Of a stretch of DNA of 8,042 nt, positions 1-5,969 are shown piece after piece (position 1 is the stretch's first letter; each line of letters starts with the position of its first letter). The DNA is from Caulobacteraceae bacterium (GTDB lineage Bacteria > Pseudomonadota > Alphaproteobacteria > Caulobacterales > Caulobacteraceae). Where the stretch lies: assembly GCA_013815405.1 (NCBI GenBank), contig JACDGF010000082.1, positions 1-8,042 on the forward strand, read 5' to 3'. The notes under the pieces were generated by a model. The model did no database searches, had not been told where the DNA came from, and saw only the letters and a list, made by a program, of their open reading frames with translations. A program made the position numbers and the translations under genes.

Positions 1-384
1 GGCCTCGCCGAGGCCTCGGGGTCCGGCGATCCGCCGGCGCCCACGCCGCCGGCCGGCGGGGCGACGCAGCCCCTGTCCGACCAGACCGACGATGTCCCGC
101 CCGGCGCCCCCTTCGTCGCGGCGGGCGCCGTCTATGGCGCGACGGGCGCCGGCTCGGGGGTGATTTTGCAGGCTCGCAAGCCGACGTCCCTGATCGTGCG
201 CGGCCCGGGCGGCGTGGTCTATTTCGCCCGCCAGCTCGCGGCCGGGGAGGCTTGGCGGGCGCCGGCCATGGCGGGCCTCGTGGCCGACGCGGCGAACCCC
301 GCCTCGATCGAGGTCTTCGCCGGCGGGGCTTCGCGCGGCGCGCTCATGCAGTCCCAGACGCCCTTGGCCCAGCTGAATCCCTAG
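1..384 (+). CDS. RodZ-like helix-turn-helix protein, C-terminal part (DUF4115 region), 5' end outside window
   Basis: The reading frame is open from base 1 to the TAG at 382-384, giving 127 visible residues, so the gene starts upstream of the window. The first ~55 residues are rich in Pro, Gly and Ala, as expected of a flexible linker. The last ~75 residues look like the small beta-domain at the C terminus of RodZ/DUF4115 proteins: 'ILQARKPTSLIVRG', then 'VVYFARQLAAGEAWRAP', then a closing 'IEVFAGG' strand. In RodZ-type proteins a cytoplasmic HTH and one membrane helix precede this domain, which sits in the periplasm and helps organise MreB-dependent cell shape; those parts are not visible here. 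The position directly upstream of ispG matches the E. coli rodZ-ispG order and supports the call. The frame could be entered at the GTG at 160, but it is open upstream with the same composition, so an internal start is unlikely. Confidence 0.75.
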   Translation, partial: GLAEASGSGDPPAPTPPAGGATQPLSDQTDDVPPGAPFVAAGAVYGATGAGSGVILQARKPTSLIVRGPGGVVYFARQLAAGEAWRAPAMAGLVADAANPASIEVFAGGASRGALMQSQTPLAQLNP

Positions 385-409
385 TCGGACGCTGACAGGG
401 CCTTGGGCG
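359..409 (+). other. Imperfect GC-rich stem-loop spanning the rodZ-like stop codon and the ispG leader
   Basis: CGCCC-TT-GGCCC (359-370) can pair with GGGCC-TT-GGGCG (398-409): two 5-bp helices separated by a TT/TT mismatch. CAGC (370-373) can also pair with GCTG (391-394) inside the loop. No U-run follows, so this is not a standard intrinsic terminator. It may slow ribosomes or protect the transcript between the two genes, or it may be chance in GC-rich DNA. Confidence 0.3.
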
Positions 410-440
410 CGAGGCGGTTTCATCCTATCCTAAGGGCCTC

Positions 441-1598
441 ATGGCCACCCAAGACCACACCCGCCTCCGCCCCTGGCGCGCCATCGAGCGGCGAGTCTCG
501 CGGCGGATCCATGTCGGGGCCGTGCCGGTGGGGGGCGACGCGCCGATCACCGTCCAGTCGATGACCAATACGATCACCGGCGACGCCGCCGCAACGATCG
601 ACCAGATCCGCCAGCTCGAGGAAGCCGGCGCCGACATCGTGCGGGTGTCCTGCCCCGACGAGGACGCCACCGCCGCCTTCAAGGCCATCGCCAAGGCCTC
701 GCGCGTGCCCTTGGTCGCCGACATCCACTTCCACTACAAGCGCGGCATCGAGGCGGCCAAGGCCGGCGCGGCGTGCCTCCGGATCAATCCGGGCAATATC
801 GGCTCGCCGGCCCGCGTTCGCGAGGTCATACAGGCGGCGCGCGACCACGGCTGCTCGATGCGCATCGGGGTCAATGCCGGCTCCCTGGAGCGCGACCTGC
901 TGGAGCGCTATGGCGAGCCGTGTCCGCAGGCCATGGTCGAAAGCGCGCTCGGCCACGCCCGCATCCTTCAGGACCACGACTTCCACGAGTTCAAGATCAG
1001 CGTGAAGGCCTCCGACGTGTTCATGACCGTTGCCGCCTATCAGATGCTCTCCGAAGCCATCGACTGCCCCTTGCACCTGGGCGTCACCGAGGCGGGGGCC
1101 CTGCGTTCGGGCACGATCAAGTCGGCCATCGGCATGGGCGGGCTGCTGTGGGCCGGGATCGGCGACACCATCCGCGTCTCCCTGGCCGCCGACCCGGTCG
1201 AGGAGATCAAGGCGGGCTTCGATATCCTCAAGTCGCTGGGCCTGCGCCATCGCGGCGTCAATATCATCGCCTGCCCCTCCTGCGCGCGGCAGGGTTTCAA
1301 CGTCATCGAGACCGTGAACACGTTAGAGGAGCGGCTCAAGCACATCTCCGCGCCGATGAGCCTCTCGATCATCGGCTGCGTGGTCAACGGCCCGGGCGAA
1401 GCCCTGATGACCGACGTGGGCTTCACCGGCGGCGGCAAGGGCTCGGGCATGGTCTATGTGGCGGGCAAGGCCGATCACAAGCTGGACAACGATCGCATGG
1501 TCGACCACATCGTCGAGTTGGTCGAAGCCCGCGCCGCCGAGATCGAGGCGGCCGAGGGGCGGGCCACCCGGGCCGCGGCGCTCGTGGCGGCGGAATAG
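441..1598 (+). CDS. ispG: 4-hydroxy-3-methylbut-2-enyl diphosphate synthase (IspG/GcpE)
   Basis: IspG is the cytoplasmic [4Fe-4S] enzyme of the MEP isoprenoid pathway. It reduces and opens the ring of 2-C-methyl-D-erythritol 2,4-cyclodiphosphate to give HMBPP, with electrons from flavodoxin or ferredoxin. The 385-residue product is the bacterial two-domain length. The N-terminal TIM-barrel shows '[15 protein letters not shown]' (residues ~30-44), '[10 protein letters not shown]' (63-72), 'ADIHFHYK' (93-100) and 'LRINPGNIG' (113-121). The C-terminal cluster domain has all expected ligands: Cys278 and Cys281 in 'ACPSC', Cys313 in '[10 protein letters not shown]', and Glu320. Residues 365-385 form an Ala/Glu/Arg-rich tail. 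The ATG at 441 is preceded by a weak AAGGG (432-436) only 4 nt away. The gene lies 56 nt after the rodZ-like stop, so co-transcription is likely. Confidence 0.97.
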   Translation: MATQDHTRLRPWRAIERRVSRRIHVGAVPVGGDAPITVQSMTNTITGDAAATIDQIRQLEEAGADIVRVSCPDEDATAAFKAIAKASRVPLVADIHFHYKRGIEAAKAGAACLRINPGNIGSPARVREVIQAARDHGCSMRIGVNAGSLERDLLERYGEPCPQAMVESALGHARILQDHDFHEFKISVKASDVFMTVAAYQMLSEAIDCPLHLGVTEAGALRSGTIKSAIGMGGLLWAGIGDTIRVSLAADPVEEIKAGFDILKSLGLRHRGVNIIACPSCARQGFNVIETVNTLEERLKHISAPMSLSIIGCVVNGPGEALMTDVGFTGGGKGSGMVYVAGKADHKLDNDRMVDHIVELVEARAAEIEAAEGRATRAAALVAAE

Positions 1599-1627
1599 CG
1601 GGCGGCGCTCTTGCGCGCCAAGCCGTC

Positions 1628-1654
1628 GGCTGATTAGCTCAGCCTCCGATTTTT
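1628..1654 (+). terminator. Possible weak intrinsic terminator after ispG
   Basis: GGCTGA (1628-1633) and TCAGCC (1639-1644) form a perfect 6-bp stem with a TTAGC loop. A T5 run follows at 1650-1654 after a 5-nt gap. The stem is short and the U-run is offset, so termination would be partial at best. It lies just before the ribosome binding site of the next gene. Confidence 0.35.
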
Positions 1655-1657
1655 CAC

Positions 1658-1666
1658 GGGAGAGAG
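1658..1666 (+). promoter_or_regulatory. Ribosome binding site of the 97-residue protein
   Basis: GGGAGAGAG, an extended purine run, ends 5 nt before the ATG at 1672. It decides the start: the frame is open upstream into the end of ispG, but only this ATG has a good Shine-Dalgarno sequence. Confidence 0.7.
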
Positions 1667-1671
1667 TTCAC

Positions 1672-1965
1672 ATGTCGGTCGACGGCGCCTGGAAGACCAC
1701 GGTCAATTCGCCGATGGGCGTGCAGCAGGGCACGCTCAACATAACCGCCAGCGGAGATTCCTTCACCGGCACCATGGCGGGCGCCGCGGGGTCCCAGGAC
1801 ATTTCGGGCAAGGTCGACGGCGCCAACCTCTCCTGGTCGGCCAAGATCACGTCGCCCTTTCCGATGACCCTGGAATTCACCGTCGCCGTCGACGGCGACA
1901 ACATGACCGGCAGCGTCAAGGCCGGCTCCTTCGGCTCGTCGCCGCTGACCGGGGTGCGCGCCTGA
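1672..1965 (+). CDS. Small beta-strand-rich protein of unknown function, 97 residues
   Basis: I recognise the type (short conserved hypothetical proteins of alphaproteobacteria) but know no function. The 97-residue product has no Cys, no signal peptide and no membrane segment, so it is probably cytoplasmic. It reads as two similar beta-rich halves. Each half pairs a proline-containing strand ('VNSPMGVQQGTLNITASGD', residues 11-29; 'ITSPFPMTLEFTVAVDGD', 59-76) with a 'FTGTM' or 'MTGSV' turn-strand element (31-35 and 78-82). The alternating polar/hydrophobic pattern suggests a small beta-barrel or sandwich. It starts 73 nt after ispG, behind a strong ribosome binding site and a possible weak terminator, so it may have its own promoter. 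Codon use is high-GC like its neighbours, so it is a real resident gene. Confidence 0.8.
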   Translation: MSVDGAWKTTVNSPMGVQQGTLNITASGDSFTGTMAGAAGSQDISGKVDGANLSWSAKITSPFPMTLEFTVAVDGDNMTGSVKAGSFGSSPLTGVRA

Positions 1966-2308
1966 GGCGCCGGGGGGGCGCACGAAGGCAGCAAAGCTGG
2001 GCAGTGATTCGCCGTATTTGGCAGTCGGTTTGGTTGCCGGATCGATCGGGGGGGCGGCTTCGCTATTCGCTTTCGGACAACTCGTTGATGACGTGTCTCG
2101 GCTGAAAAACATTGCTGAACTTGGCGCTGCTCGGGAACTGACTACGTTAGGTACGAAGGACGTCTCATTCAGCAGTCCCAACACTGAAGAGAAGCCGGTT
2201 TGAAATTTAGGACCATATGGAGGCAGCCACCCGGGCACCTACACTAGCTTCGCGAGGCTCGACCGTGGAACAGAGTGCCTGCCATCGAAATGATCGATCA
2301 GAATTGCC
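1966..2308. other. Gene-poor patch of lower GC between convergent genes; one doubtful ORF
   Basis: From about 1985 to 2300 the DNA is visibly poorer in G/C than its surroundings. It holds no gene I can support. One plus-strand frame is open through this patch to a TGA at 2201-2203. Its only usable start is TTG at 2018, without a Shine-Dalgarno sequence. From there it encodes 61 residues that begin with a hydrophobic stretch (residues 2-23, 'AVGLVAGSIGGAASLFAFGQ' and on), followed by a polar tail with many A/T-ending codons. This may be the end of a decayed or imported membrane-protein gene, or chance. No intrinsic terminator with a U-run is visible for either converging gene. ATCGA-AATGA-TCGAT (about 2284-2298) is a small perfect hairpin without one. 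Confidence 0.4.
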
Positions 2309-3601
2309 CTAGACGCTCGCGAGCTCGGCCTTCCTCGGCCCCATGTATCCGAACAGGAACGCTGCCACCTTGCGCATCTGGATCTCTTCCGAGCCCTCCG
2401 TGATGCGGTAACGGCGGTGGTGGCGATAGATGTGTTCGAAGGGCTTGTGGCGGGAGTAGCCGATGCCGCCGTGGACCTGCATGGCCCGGTCGGCGGCCTC
2501 GCAGACCAGGCGGTTCGCCCAGTAGTTGCACATCGATACCTTGTCGGAAATCCGGCGCTCGACTTCCTTGTGCGGCATGCGATCCATCTCCCAGGCGGTC
2601 TTGCGGATCAGCAGGCGCAGCATCTCGGCCTGGGTGGCCAGCTCCACCAGCGGCCACTGGATGGCCTGGTTGTCCGATAGAGGCTTGCCGAACGGCTTGC
2701 GGGCCCGCGCGTAGCGCACGCTCTGATCGATGCAGAAGACGGCGGCGCCCAGGGACGAGGCGGCTTGGCGGATGCGGTTCTGGTGAACGAAGCTTTGGCC
2801 CAGGCCCAGGCCCCGGCCCTCCACGCCCCAGATCGCCTCGTCGGAGACCCAGACGTCGGTGAGGCTCACCCGCGGGTGGTCGGTCGGCATGTTGAAGGTC
2901 CACAGCCACTCTTCGATCTTCACGCCGGGGTGGTCGGCTGGAACGAGAAACACGGTGATGCCGCCGGCGTCGCCGTCCTGGCCGCTCGTGCGGGCGAAGA
3001 CCATCACGTGGGTGGCGACATGCATGCCGGTGGTCCACATCTTCTCGCCGTCGATCCGCCAGCCGAGGACGCCGTCCCTATCCTCGCGCACGGCCCGGGT
3101 CTCCATGAAGGTGGCGTCCGAGCCGTGGTTCGGTTCGGTGAGGCCGAACCCCGAGCGTATCCGCCCGTCGAGCAGCGCCGCGCCATGGCGCTCATATTGT
3201 TCGGGGGTGGCGAATTCCTTGAACATCAGGATGAAGGGATTGTTGCCGACGATCGAATGCTCGTTCTGAAGATCGTTGTGGAGGCCCAGGCCCTTGGCGG
3301 CGAGGTGCTCGCGGATCACCGCCATGGCCAGGTTCGAGCCCCCCTTGCCGCCCATCTCGACGGGCCAGGAAAAGCGCAGGTGGCCGGCTTCGTCGGCGCG
3401 CCGGCGGGCCTCGGCCAGCAGGGCTTCCCATTCGGGACGGGGAAGGCCGTGATTGTCCCAATCGGTCCGCGCATGCTCGCGCCGGTGGTCGAAAAAGCGG
3501 ATATTGTCGTCCGCGAGCTCCAGCGGTCTGATTTCGTCCTCGATGAAGGCGTCGAGCTGCGCGAGGTAGTCGACGAGGTCCTGGGGCAGGGAAAAGTCCA
3601 T
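2309..3601 (-). CDS. Acyl-CoA dehydrogenase family protein, LvaC/ACAD11-like
   Basis: This 430-residue soluble flavoprotein has the full acyl-CoA dehydrogenase fold. The N-terminal helical domain occupies ~1-145. The FAD/substrate region carries 'SGFGLTEPNHGSDAT' (150-164) and 'GEKMWTTG' (185-192). The C-terminal helical domain has 'RKPFGKPLSDNQAIQWPL' (301-318) and 'QVHGGIGYSRHKPFEHIYR' (375-393). The catalytic-base position is kept: Glu402 in 'RITEGSEEIQ', equivalent to the Glu of the classic 'YEGTxQIQ' motif. Ordinary members make 2-enoyl-CoA from acyl-CoA. This one ends an operon with a kinase and a DUF6285 protein in lvaA-B-C order, so a better inference is that it eliminates phosphate from a 4-phosphoacyl-CoA. 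The frame is open 64 codons upstream, but ATG 3601 has a proper AGGAAG site 8 nt away, and the extension overlaps the upstream gene. The gap to that gene is 16 nt. Confidence 0.93.
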   Translation of the reverse strand: MDFSLPQDLVDYLAQLDAFIEDEIRPLELADDNIRFFDHRREHARTDWDNHGLPRPEWEALLAEARRRADEAGHLRFSWPVEMGGKGGSNLAMAVIREHLAAKGLGLHNDLQNEHSIVGNNPFILMFKEFATPEQYERHGAALLDGRIRSGFGLTEPNHGSDATFMETRAVREDRDGVLGWRIDGEKMWTTGMHVATHVMVFARTSGQDGDAGGITVFLVPADHPGVKIEEWLWTFNMPTDHPRVSLTDVWVSDEAIWGVEGRGLGLGQSFVHQNRIRQAASSLGAAVFCIDQSVRYARARKPFGKPLSDNQAIQWPLVELATQAEMLRLLIRKTAWEMDRMPHKEVERRISDKVSMCNYWANRLVCEAADRAMQVHGGIGYSRHKPFEHIYRHHRRYRITEGSEEIQMRKVAAFLFGYMGPRKAELASV

Positions 3602-3609
3602 CGAGCGAT

Positions 3610-3615
3610 CTTCCT
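3610..3615 (-). promoter_or_regulatory. Ribosome binding site that fixes the dehydrogenase start
   Basis: AGGAAG on the minus strand lies 8 nt before ATG 3601, just after the TGA of the upstream small gene (3618-3620). It supports the 430-residue start over the 494-residue extension. Confidence 0.75.
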
Positions 3616-3617
3616 TT

Positions 3618-4007
3618 TCAGTCGGGCGCCATGCTGCGTTCGGCGAGGGCGGCGCGATAGCCCCAATAGGTTGGCTGGTCGACGGCGAGCTTGGCCAGGG
3701 TGGTCGCCCACAGATGTTCGGCGAGGCCGGGCGTGGCCAGGTCGAGGTCGCCGGTCGCCAGGCGTCGCGAGAGTTCGGCGTTGAGTTGCGCAAGGTCGCC
3801 GCCCATGCCCAGCAATGCCGCGAGGCGCGCCCGCTCGGCGGCTTCGGCGGCGGGGGCCAGATCGAGCTGGCGGCGCATCATCTCCAGGGCATTGGCGGCG
3901 ACGCGGGCGTTGAAGGCGGTGTGGCCGGCGGTCTCGGGCGCCACCACCTCGCGCAGGAAGCGGGCCACGGCGGCGAGAATTTCACCGGGCGCGGGCTGAT
4001 CCTGCAT
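3618..4007 (-). CDS. DUF6285-type small protein, LvaB-like kinase partner
   Basis: This 129-residue, mostly helical, soluble protein is of the kind usually found between an APH-type phosphotransferase and an acyl-CoA dehydrogenase. Typical features are 'EILAAVARFLREVVAPE' (9-25), 'TAFNARVAANALEMMRRQL' (30-48), an Ala/Glu/Arg helix with 'AALLG' (63-67), 'LAQLNAELSRRLATGDLDL' (72-90) and a C-terminal 'ATTLAKLAVDQPTYW' (101-115). In P. putida the small protein at this position, LvaB, is needed with the kinase LvaA for 4-hydroxyacyl-CoA phosphorylation; assigning that role here is inference from order and type. ATG 4007 lies 2 nt after the kinase stop codon (4010-4012) with no good Shine-Dalgarno sequence, so its translation is probably coupled to the kinase. 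No enzymatic motif is visible, and an accessory role fits. Confidence 0.82.
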   Translation of the reverse strand: MQDQPAPGEILAAVARFLREVVAPETAGHTAFNARVAANALEMMRRQLDLAPAAEAAERARLAALLGMGGDLAQLNAELSRRLATGDLDLATPGLAEHLWATTLAKLAVDQPTYWGYRAALAERSMAPD

Positions 4008-4009
4008 CG

Positions 4010-5032
4010 TCAGGCGGCCAGGAGGCGCATGAGGTCGACCTCGGTCTCCGAGGCGCGCCGGGCGATCACCGCGCGCTCCACGGTGGGGTCGGCGTTACGG
4101 AACGCCGCCGCCATGCCCGCGCACATCACCCCCCAGCGCAAGGAGCCGAAGACCTCCCAGAAGAGCGCCCGCTCGCGGTCGACCGGCGCGCCGCCCGCCG
4201 CCTCGTAGCCGGCCCATAGGTCTTCGCGCGTCCCAAACCCGCCCACGGGCTTGTCCGCCACGCCGAAGCGCCAGGAGTTGACGCAGATCCAGCCCAGATC
4301 CTCCATCGGATCGCCGACGTGGGCGAGCTCCCAGTCGAGCACCGCGCGCACGCCATCGGCGCCCACGATCAGATTGCCGTTGCGAAAATCGCCGTGGACC
4401 AGGCGGGGCCGCGCCGGCGGCGGGGGGCGGCGGCCGGCGAGCCAGCGGAAGGCCAGTTCGAACACCGGCCGGGGCCAGTCCGAGGCCCGATAGGCCTCCT
4501 CATACTGGCCGATCAGCGCCGCCGGCGTCGCGCGGCGAAGGGTGGGGAAGCGGTCCGGATCCAGCGTGTGAATGCCGGCCAGGATCTCGCCGCATTGCCG
4601 CGCCAGGCCCGGCCGGGCCGCCGCCAGGGCGTCGCCCCGGGCGATGCGCCCCCCCAGGGTCTCGCCCTCGACGACGCCCATGATGAAGCCGTGGCCCAGG
4701 CCGTCACCCGGTTCCAGGACATGGCGAACCGGCGGGACGGGGACGCCCACCGAACCGGCCGCCTGGATCAGCCGGGCCTCGATCTCCAGCCCCACGGCGG
4801 TGTCGGGCACGCGCGTCCCGCCCGGGGCGCGCCGCAGGATCAGGTCGGTCCGCGCCTCGCCGTGGCGAAGGACGAAACGCCAGATTTCCTGGGTCGCGCC
4901 GGCCGAGAGACGCGTCACCCCTTCGACGCCATCGCCGCCCAGGCGCCGGCGGGCCACGCGCCCCAAGGCTTCGGCCAGTTCGCTCACTCGGCGGTCATGG
5001 CCCGAGGTCCGGTCATGAGATGCTTTCGCCAC
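4010..5032 (-). CDS. APH-fold phosphotransferase (kinase), LvaA/ACAD10-11 N-domain-like
   Basis: The 340-residue product is an aminoglycoside-phosphotransferase/choline-kinase-fold protein of the type fused to dehydrogenases in ACAD10 and ACAD11. The N-lobe has the glycine-rich 'LSAGATQEIWRF' (42-53) and 'DLILRRAPGG' (63-72). The C-lobe has the catalytic loop 'LVHGDFRNGNLIV' (211-223), with His213, catalytic Asp215 and Asn220. 'AVLDWELAHVGDPMEDLGW' (230-248) follows, with metal-binding Asp233. All key residues are intact. Resistance to aminoglycosides is unlikely: neighbours and subfamily point to acyl-CoA metabolism, probably phosphorylation of a hydroxyacyl-CoA (inference). It is the first gene of a three-gene operon. 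The start used is GTG 5032, the most upstream choice; GTG 4987 (residue 16) is an alternative. A promoter candidate at 5048-5075 would leave only about 8-10 nt of leader, and no well-spaced Shine-Dalgarno sequence is visible. Confidence 0.92.
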   Translation of the reverse strand: MAKASHDRTSGHDRRVSELAEALGRVARRRLGGDGVEGVTRLSAGATQEIWRFVLRHGEARTDLILRRAPGGTRVPDTAVGLEIEARLIQAAGSVGVPVPPVRHVLEPGDGLGHGFIMGVVEGETLGGRIARGDALAAARPGLARQCGEILAGIHTLDPDRFPTLRRATPAALIGQYEEAYRASDWPRPVFELAFRWLAGRRPPPPARPRLVHGDFRNGNLIVGADGVRAVLDWELAHVGDPMEDLGWICVNSWRFGVADKPVGGFGTREDLWAGYEAAGGAPVDRERALFWEVFGSLRWGVMCAGMAAAFRNADPTVERAVIARRASETEVDLMRLLAA

Positions 5033-5047
5033 CCTTCGAGGCCCAGC

Positions 5048-5075
5048 AAACTAGCCCAGCCTTCCGGTCGGTCAA
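5048..5075 (-). promoter_or_regulatory. Candidate promoter of the kinase-DUF6285-dehydrogenase operon
   Basis: On the minus strand TTGACCG (5075-5069) is followed after 13 nt by GCTAGTTT (5055-5048). This fits the Caulobacter-type housekeeping pattern TTGACGS-N10-14-GCTANAWC at most positions. Transcription would begin near 5041, very close to GTG 5032. The -35 element runs into a short tandem GACC repeat (5066-5073). Confidence 0.5.
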
Positions 5076-5153
5076 ACGTCCGCGATGGAGGGGACCGCCC
5101 CGGTTTCCAATGCGACGGTCGGAATGCGCCAGTCGCCGCATTTTTGGCGGCCG

Positions 5154-5181
5154 GACCGTAGAATCACCGTTGTTTACGGTC
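5154..5181. repeat. Inverted repeat GACCGTA-N14-TACGGTC, possible operator
   Basis: Seven-base perfect arms lie at 5154-5160 and 5175-5181. A second ACCGT at 5166-5170 can also pair with ACGGT at 5176-5180 around TGTTT, so the same right arm has two partners. It lies about 80-105 bp upstream of the operon's -35 box and just past the stop of the micro-ORF. It could be a regulator binding site or an RNA hairpin ending the micro-ORF transcript; no U-run follows. Confidence 0.35.
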
Positions 5182-5209
5182 GATCGGCGTTTGGTTCGGG
5201 CAAGATGCG

Positions 5210-5275
5210 TCAGGCCTCGACGCCCGGAGGGCCGATCTCGACCTCACGGGGCGGAAGCAGGGCAGTGTCCAGCAT
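5210..5275 (-). CDS. Possible micro-ORF, 21 residues, or the surviving start of a lost gene
   Basis: ATG 5275 opens a 21-residue frame ending at TGA 5210-5212. GAGGA (5282-5286) lies 6 nt upstream, and a TTGACA-based promoter candidate lies at 5320-5346. The peptide begins 'MLDTALLPPREVEIGPPG' and ends in Val-Glu-Ala. Its codons are high-GC like real genes here. There is no signal peptide, no Cys, and no run of one amino acid as in attenuator leaders. I do not recognise it. It may be a genuine small protein, a leader peptide, or the start of a gene whose body has been lost, since a decayed gene lies next to it. Confidence 0.3.
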   Translation of the reverse strand: MLDTALLPPREVEIGPPGVEA

Positions 5276-5319
5276 GGATGGTCCTCGTTCGGGGTGGGGC
5301 CTGAGCCGGCCGATGAGAC

Positions 5320-5346
5320 CATGGAGCAGATATTGCAAAATGTCAA
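5320..5346 (-). promoter_or_regulatory. Candidate promoter upstream of the 21-residue micro-ORF
   Basis: A perfect TTGACA -35 box (5346-5341) is followed after 13 nt by GCTCCATG (5327-5320), a partial match to the GCTANAWC -10 pattern. The predicted leader to ATG 5275 is about 38 nt and includes the GAGGA site. It could also serve the downstream kinase operon by read-through. Confidence 0.35.
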
Positions 5347-5395
5347 GGTGGTGGCGTTCGACAGGCAAGCCCCTGAATGAGTGGGCGAACCAAGC

Positions 5396-5869
5396 CTAGC
5401 GGGCCGGGTTGTGCCTCTCGATGAAGTCCGCCGCCGCGCCCAGGGTTTAAACCGGCGTCTTTTCGCGGGAGAGCCAATGGTCCTCGCCGTTCAGTTGAAC
5501 GAATTCCACAGGCTTGCCCGCCGCAGTCAGGGTCGCGTTCATGGATGCGCTGTGGACAAAGGGAACGACCGGGTCGTCCTTGCCGTGGATCAGCAGTATC
5601 GCTGCCGCCGAGCATGACGGCTCCGACGTCCGAGACTCCCGCCACCGAAACGGCGCAGCGATGGATTCCCCTTTGGAAGGTGACGCCCGCCAGCGCGGCA
5701 TAACCTCCGTAGCTGGCGCGACGATGCAGACGCCCTTGGGGTCGACGAGACCCTCCTTCGCCAGGGCGCCGACGCCATCGGAAATATCCGTGACCATTTT
5801 CCGGCTACACTGCCCGTTGCCGGCGTTCCTGAGGGAAGCGCGATAGCCGCTCGATCCGCGATAGTTGGG
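5396..5869 (-). pseudogene. Decayed S9 family (prolyl oligopeptidase-type) peptidase, C-terminal remnant
   Basis: The minus strand carries clear pieces of an S9 alpha/beta-hydrolase peptidase spread over two frames. First comes 'PNYRGSSGY' (5869 downward), then 'RKMVTDISDGVGALAKEG' and 'DPKGVCIV'. A one-base loss at about 5718-5719, inside the Gly just before the nucleophile motif, shifts to a frame reading 'ASYGGYAALAGVTF' and 'CAVSVAGVSDVGAVMLGG'; the Ser codon is at 5712-5714. Near 5600-5612 the match jumps back to the first frame at 'ILLIHGKDDPVVPFVHS', with roughly 50 codons of the family's usual spacing missing. 'GEDHWLSR' with the catalytic His follows. An in-frame TAA at 5447-5449 interrupts it, apparently where a Lys codon stood, before the tail 'TLGAAADFIERHNPAR' and its natural TAG at 5396-5398. 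The propeller domain and start are absent. An intact protein would be ~650 residues. Confidence 0.85.
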
Positions 5870-5944
5870 CTTGCCCCACCAGCGGTTCACCGGACCATTG
5901 TTTTCACCTAGCAATTTTGGATCCGCACGCCGCGATTTTCGGCC

Positions 5945-5969
5945 AAAAAATAGGCATACTCATTTGCCT
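5945..5969 (-). terminator. Probable intrinsic terminator of the membrane-channel gene
   Basis: On the minus strand AGGCA (5969-5965), an 8-nt loop and TGCCT (5956-5952) form a 5-bp stem. It is followed directly by A and six T (5950-5945), 38 nt after the channel stop codon. A second hairpin, GCCTGG-N12-CCAGGC (5966-5989), overlaps its upstream arm and could act as an alternative fold. The stem is short, but the U-run and position are right. Confidence 0.5.

Larger units (their letters stand above)
5033..5395. other. Intergenic region between operon start and S9 pseudogene; no full-length gene
   Basis: No protein-length gene is supported here; the longer ORFs on either strand have no family likeness and unnatural composition. 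What it does hold: the operon promoter near 5048-5075, a GCCGC-ATTTTTG-GCGGC hairpin (5135-5151), the inverted repeat at 5154-5181, and a micro-ORF with its own promoter and ribosome binding site (5210-5346). The hairpin followed by no U-run on either strand is not a convincing terminator. Confidence 0.6.

Noticed and set aside
420..1250. Long open frame on the minus strand opposite ispG (276 codons).
   Set aside because: It is the mirror of a confidently identified ispG in high-GC DNA; its Gly/Ala/Asp/His-rich product has no family features.
773..1633. Second plus-strand frame overlapping ispG (286 codons).
   Set aside because: Arg/Gly/Pro-rich shifted reading of ispG with no domain likeness; it also has no ribosome binding site.
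1631..1643. TGATTAGCTCAGC resembles the D-arm of a tRNA.
   Set aside because: No acceptor stem, anticodon arm or T-arm (GTTCRA) follows at the right distance; it is better read as a small hairpin.
1966..1981. GCGCC/GGCGC pairing right after the 97-residue gene as a terminator.
   Set aside because: The loop is only Gs and no T-run follows; likely chance in GC-rich DNA.
2765..3784. Plus-strand open frame of 339 codons opposite the dehydrogenase.
   Set aside because: The minus-strand frame has every dehydrogenase motif; the opposite frame is a high-GC shadow.
4319..5161. Plus-strand open frame of 280 codons opposite the kinase.
   Set aside because: It has Arg/Pro/Gln-rich low-complexity composition and lies over a kinase with all catalytic residues intact.
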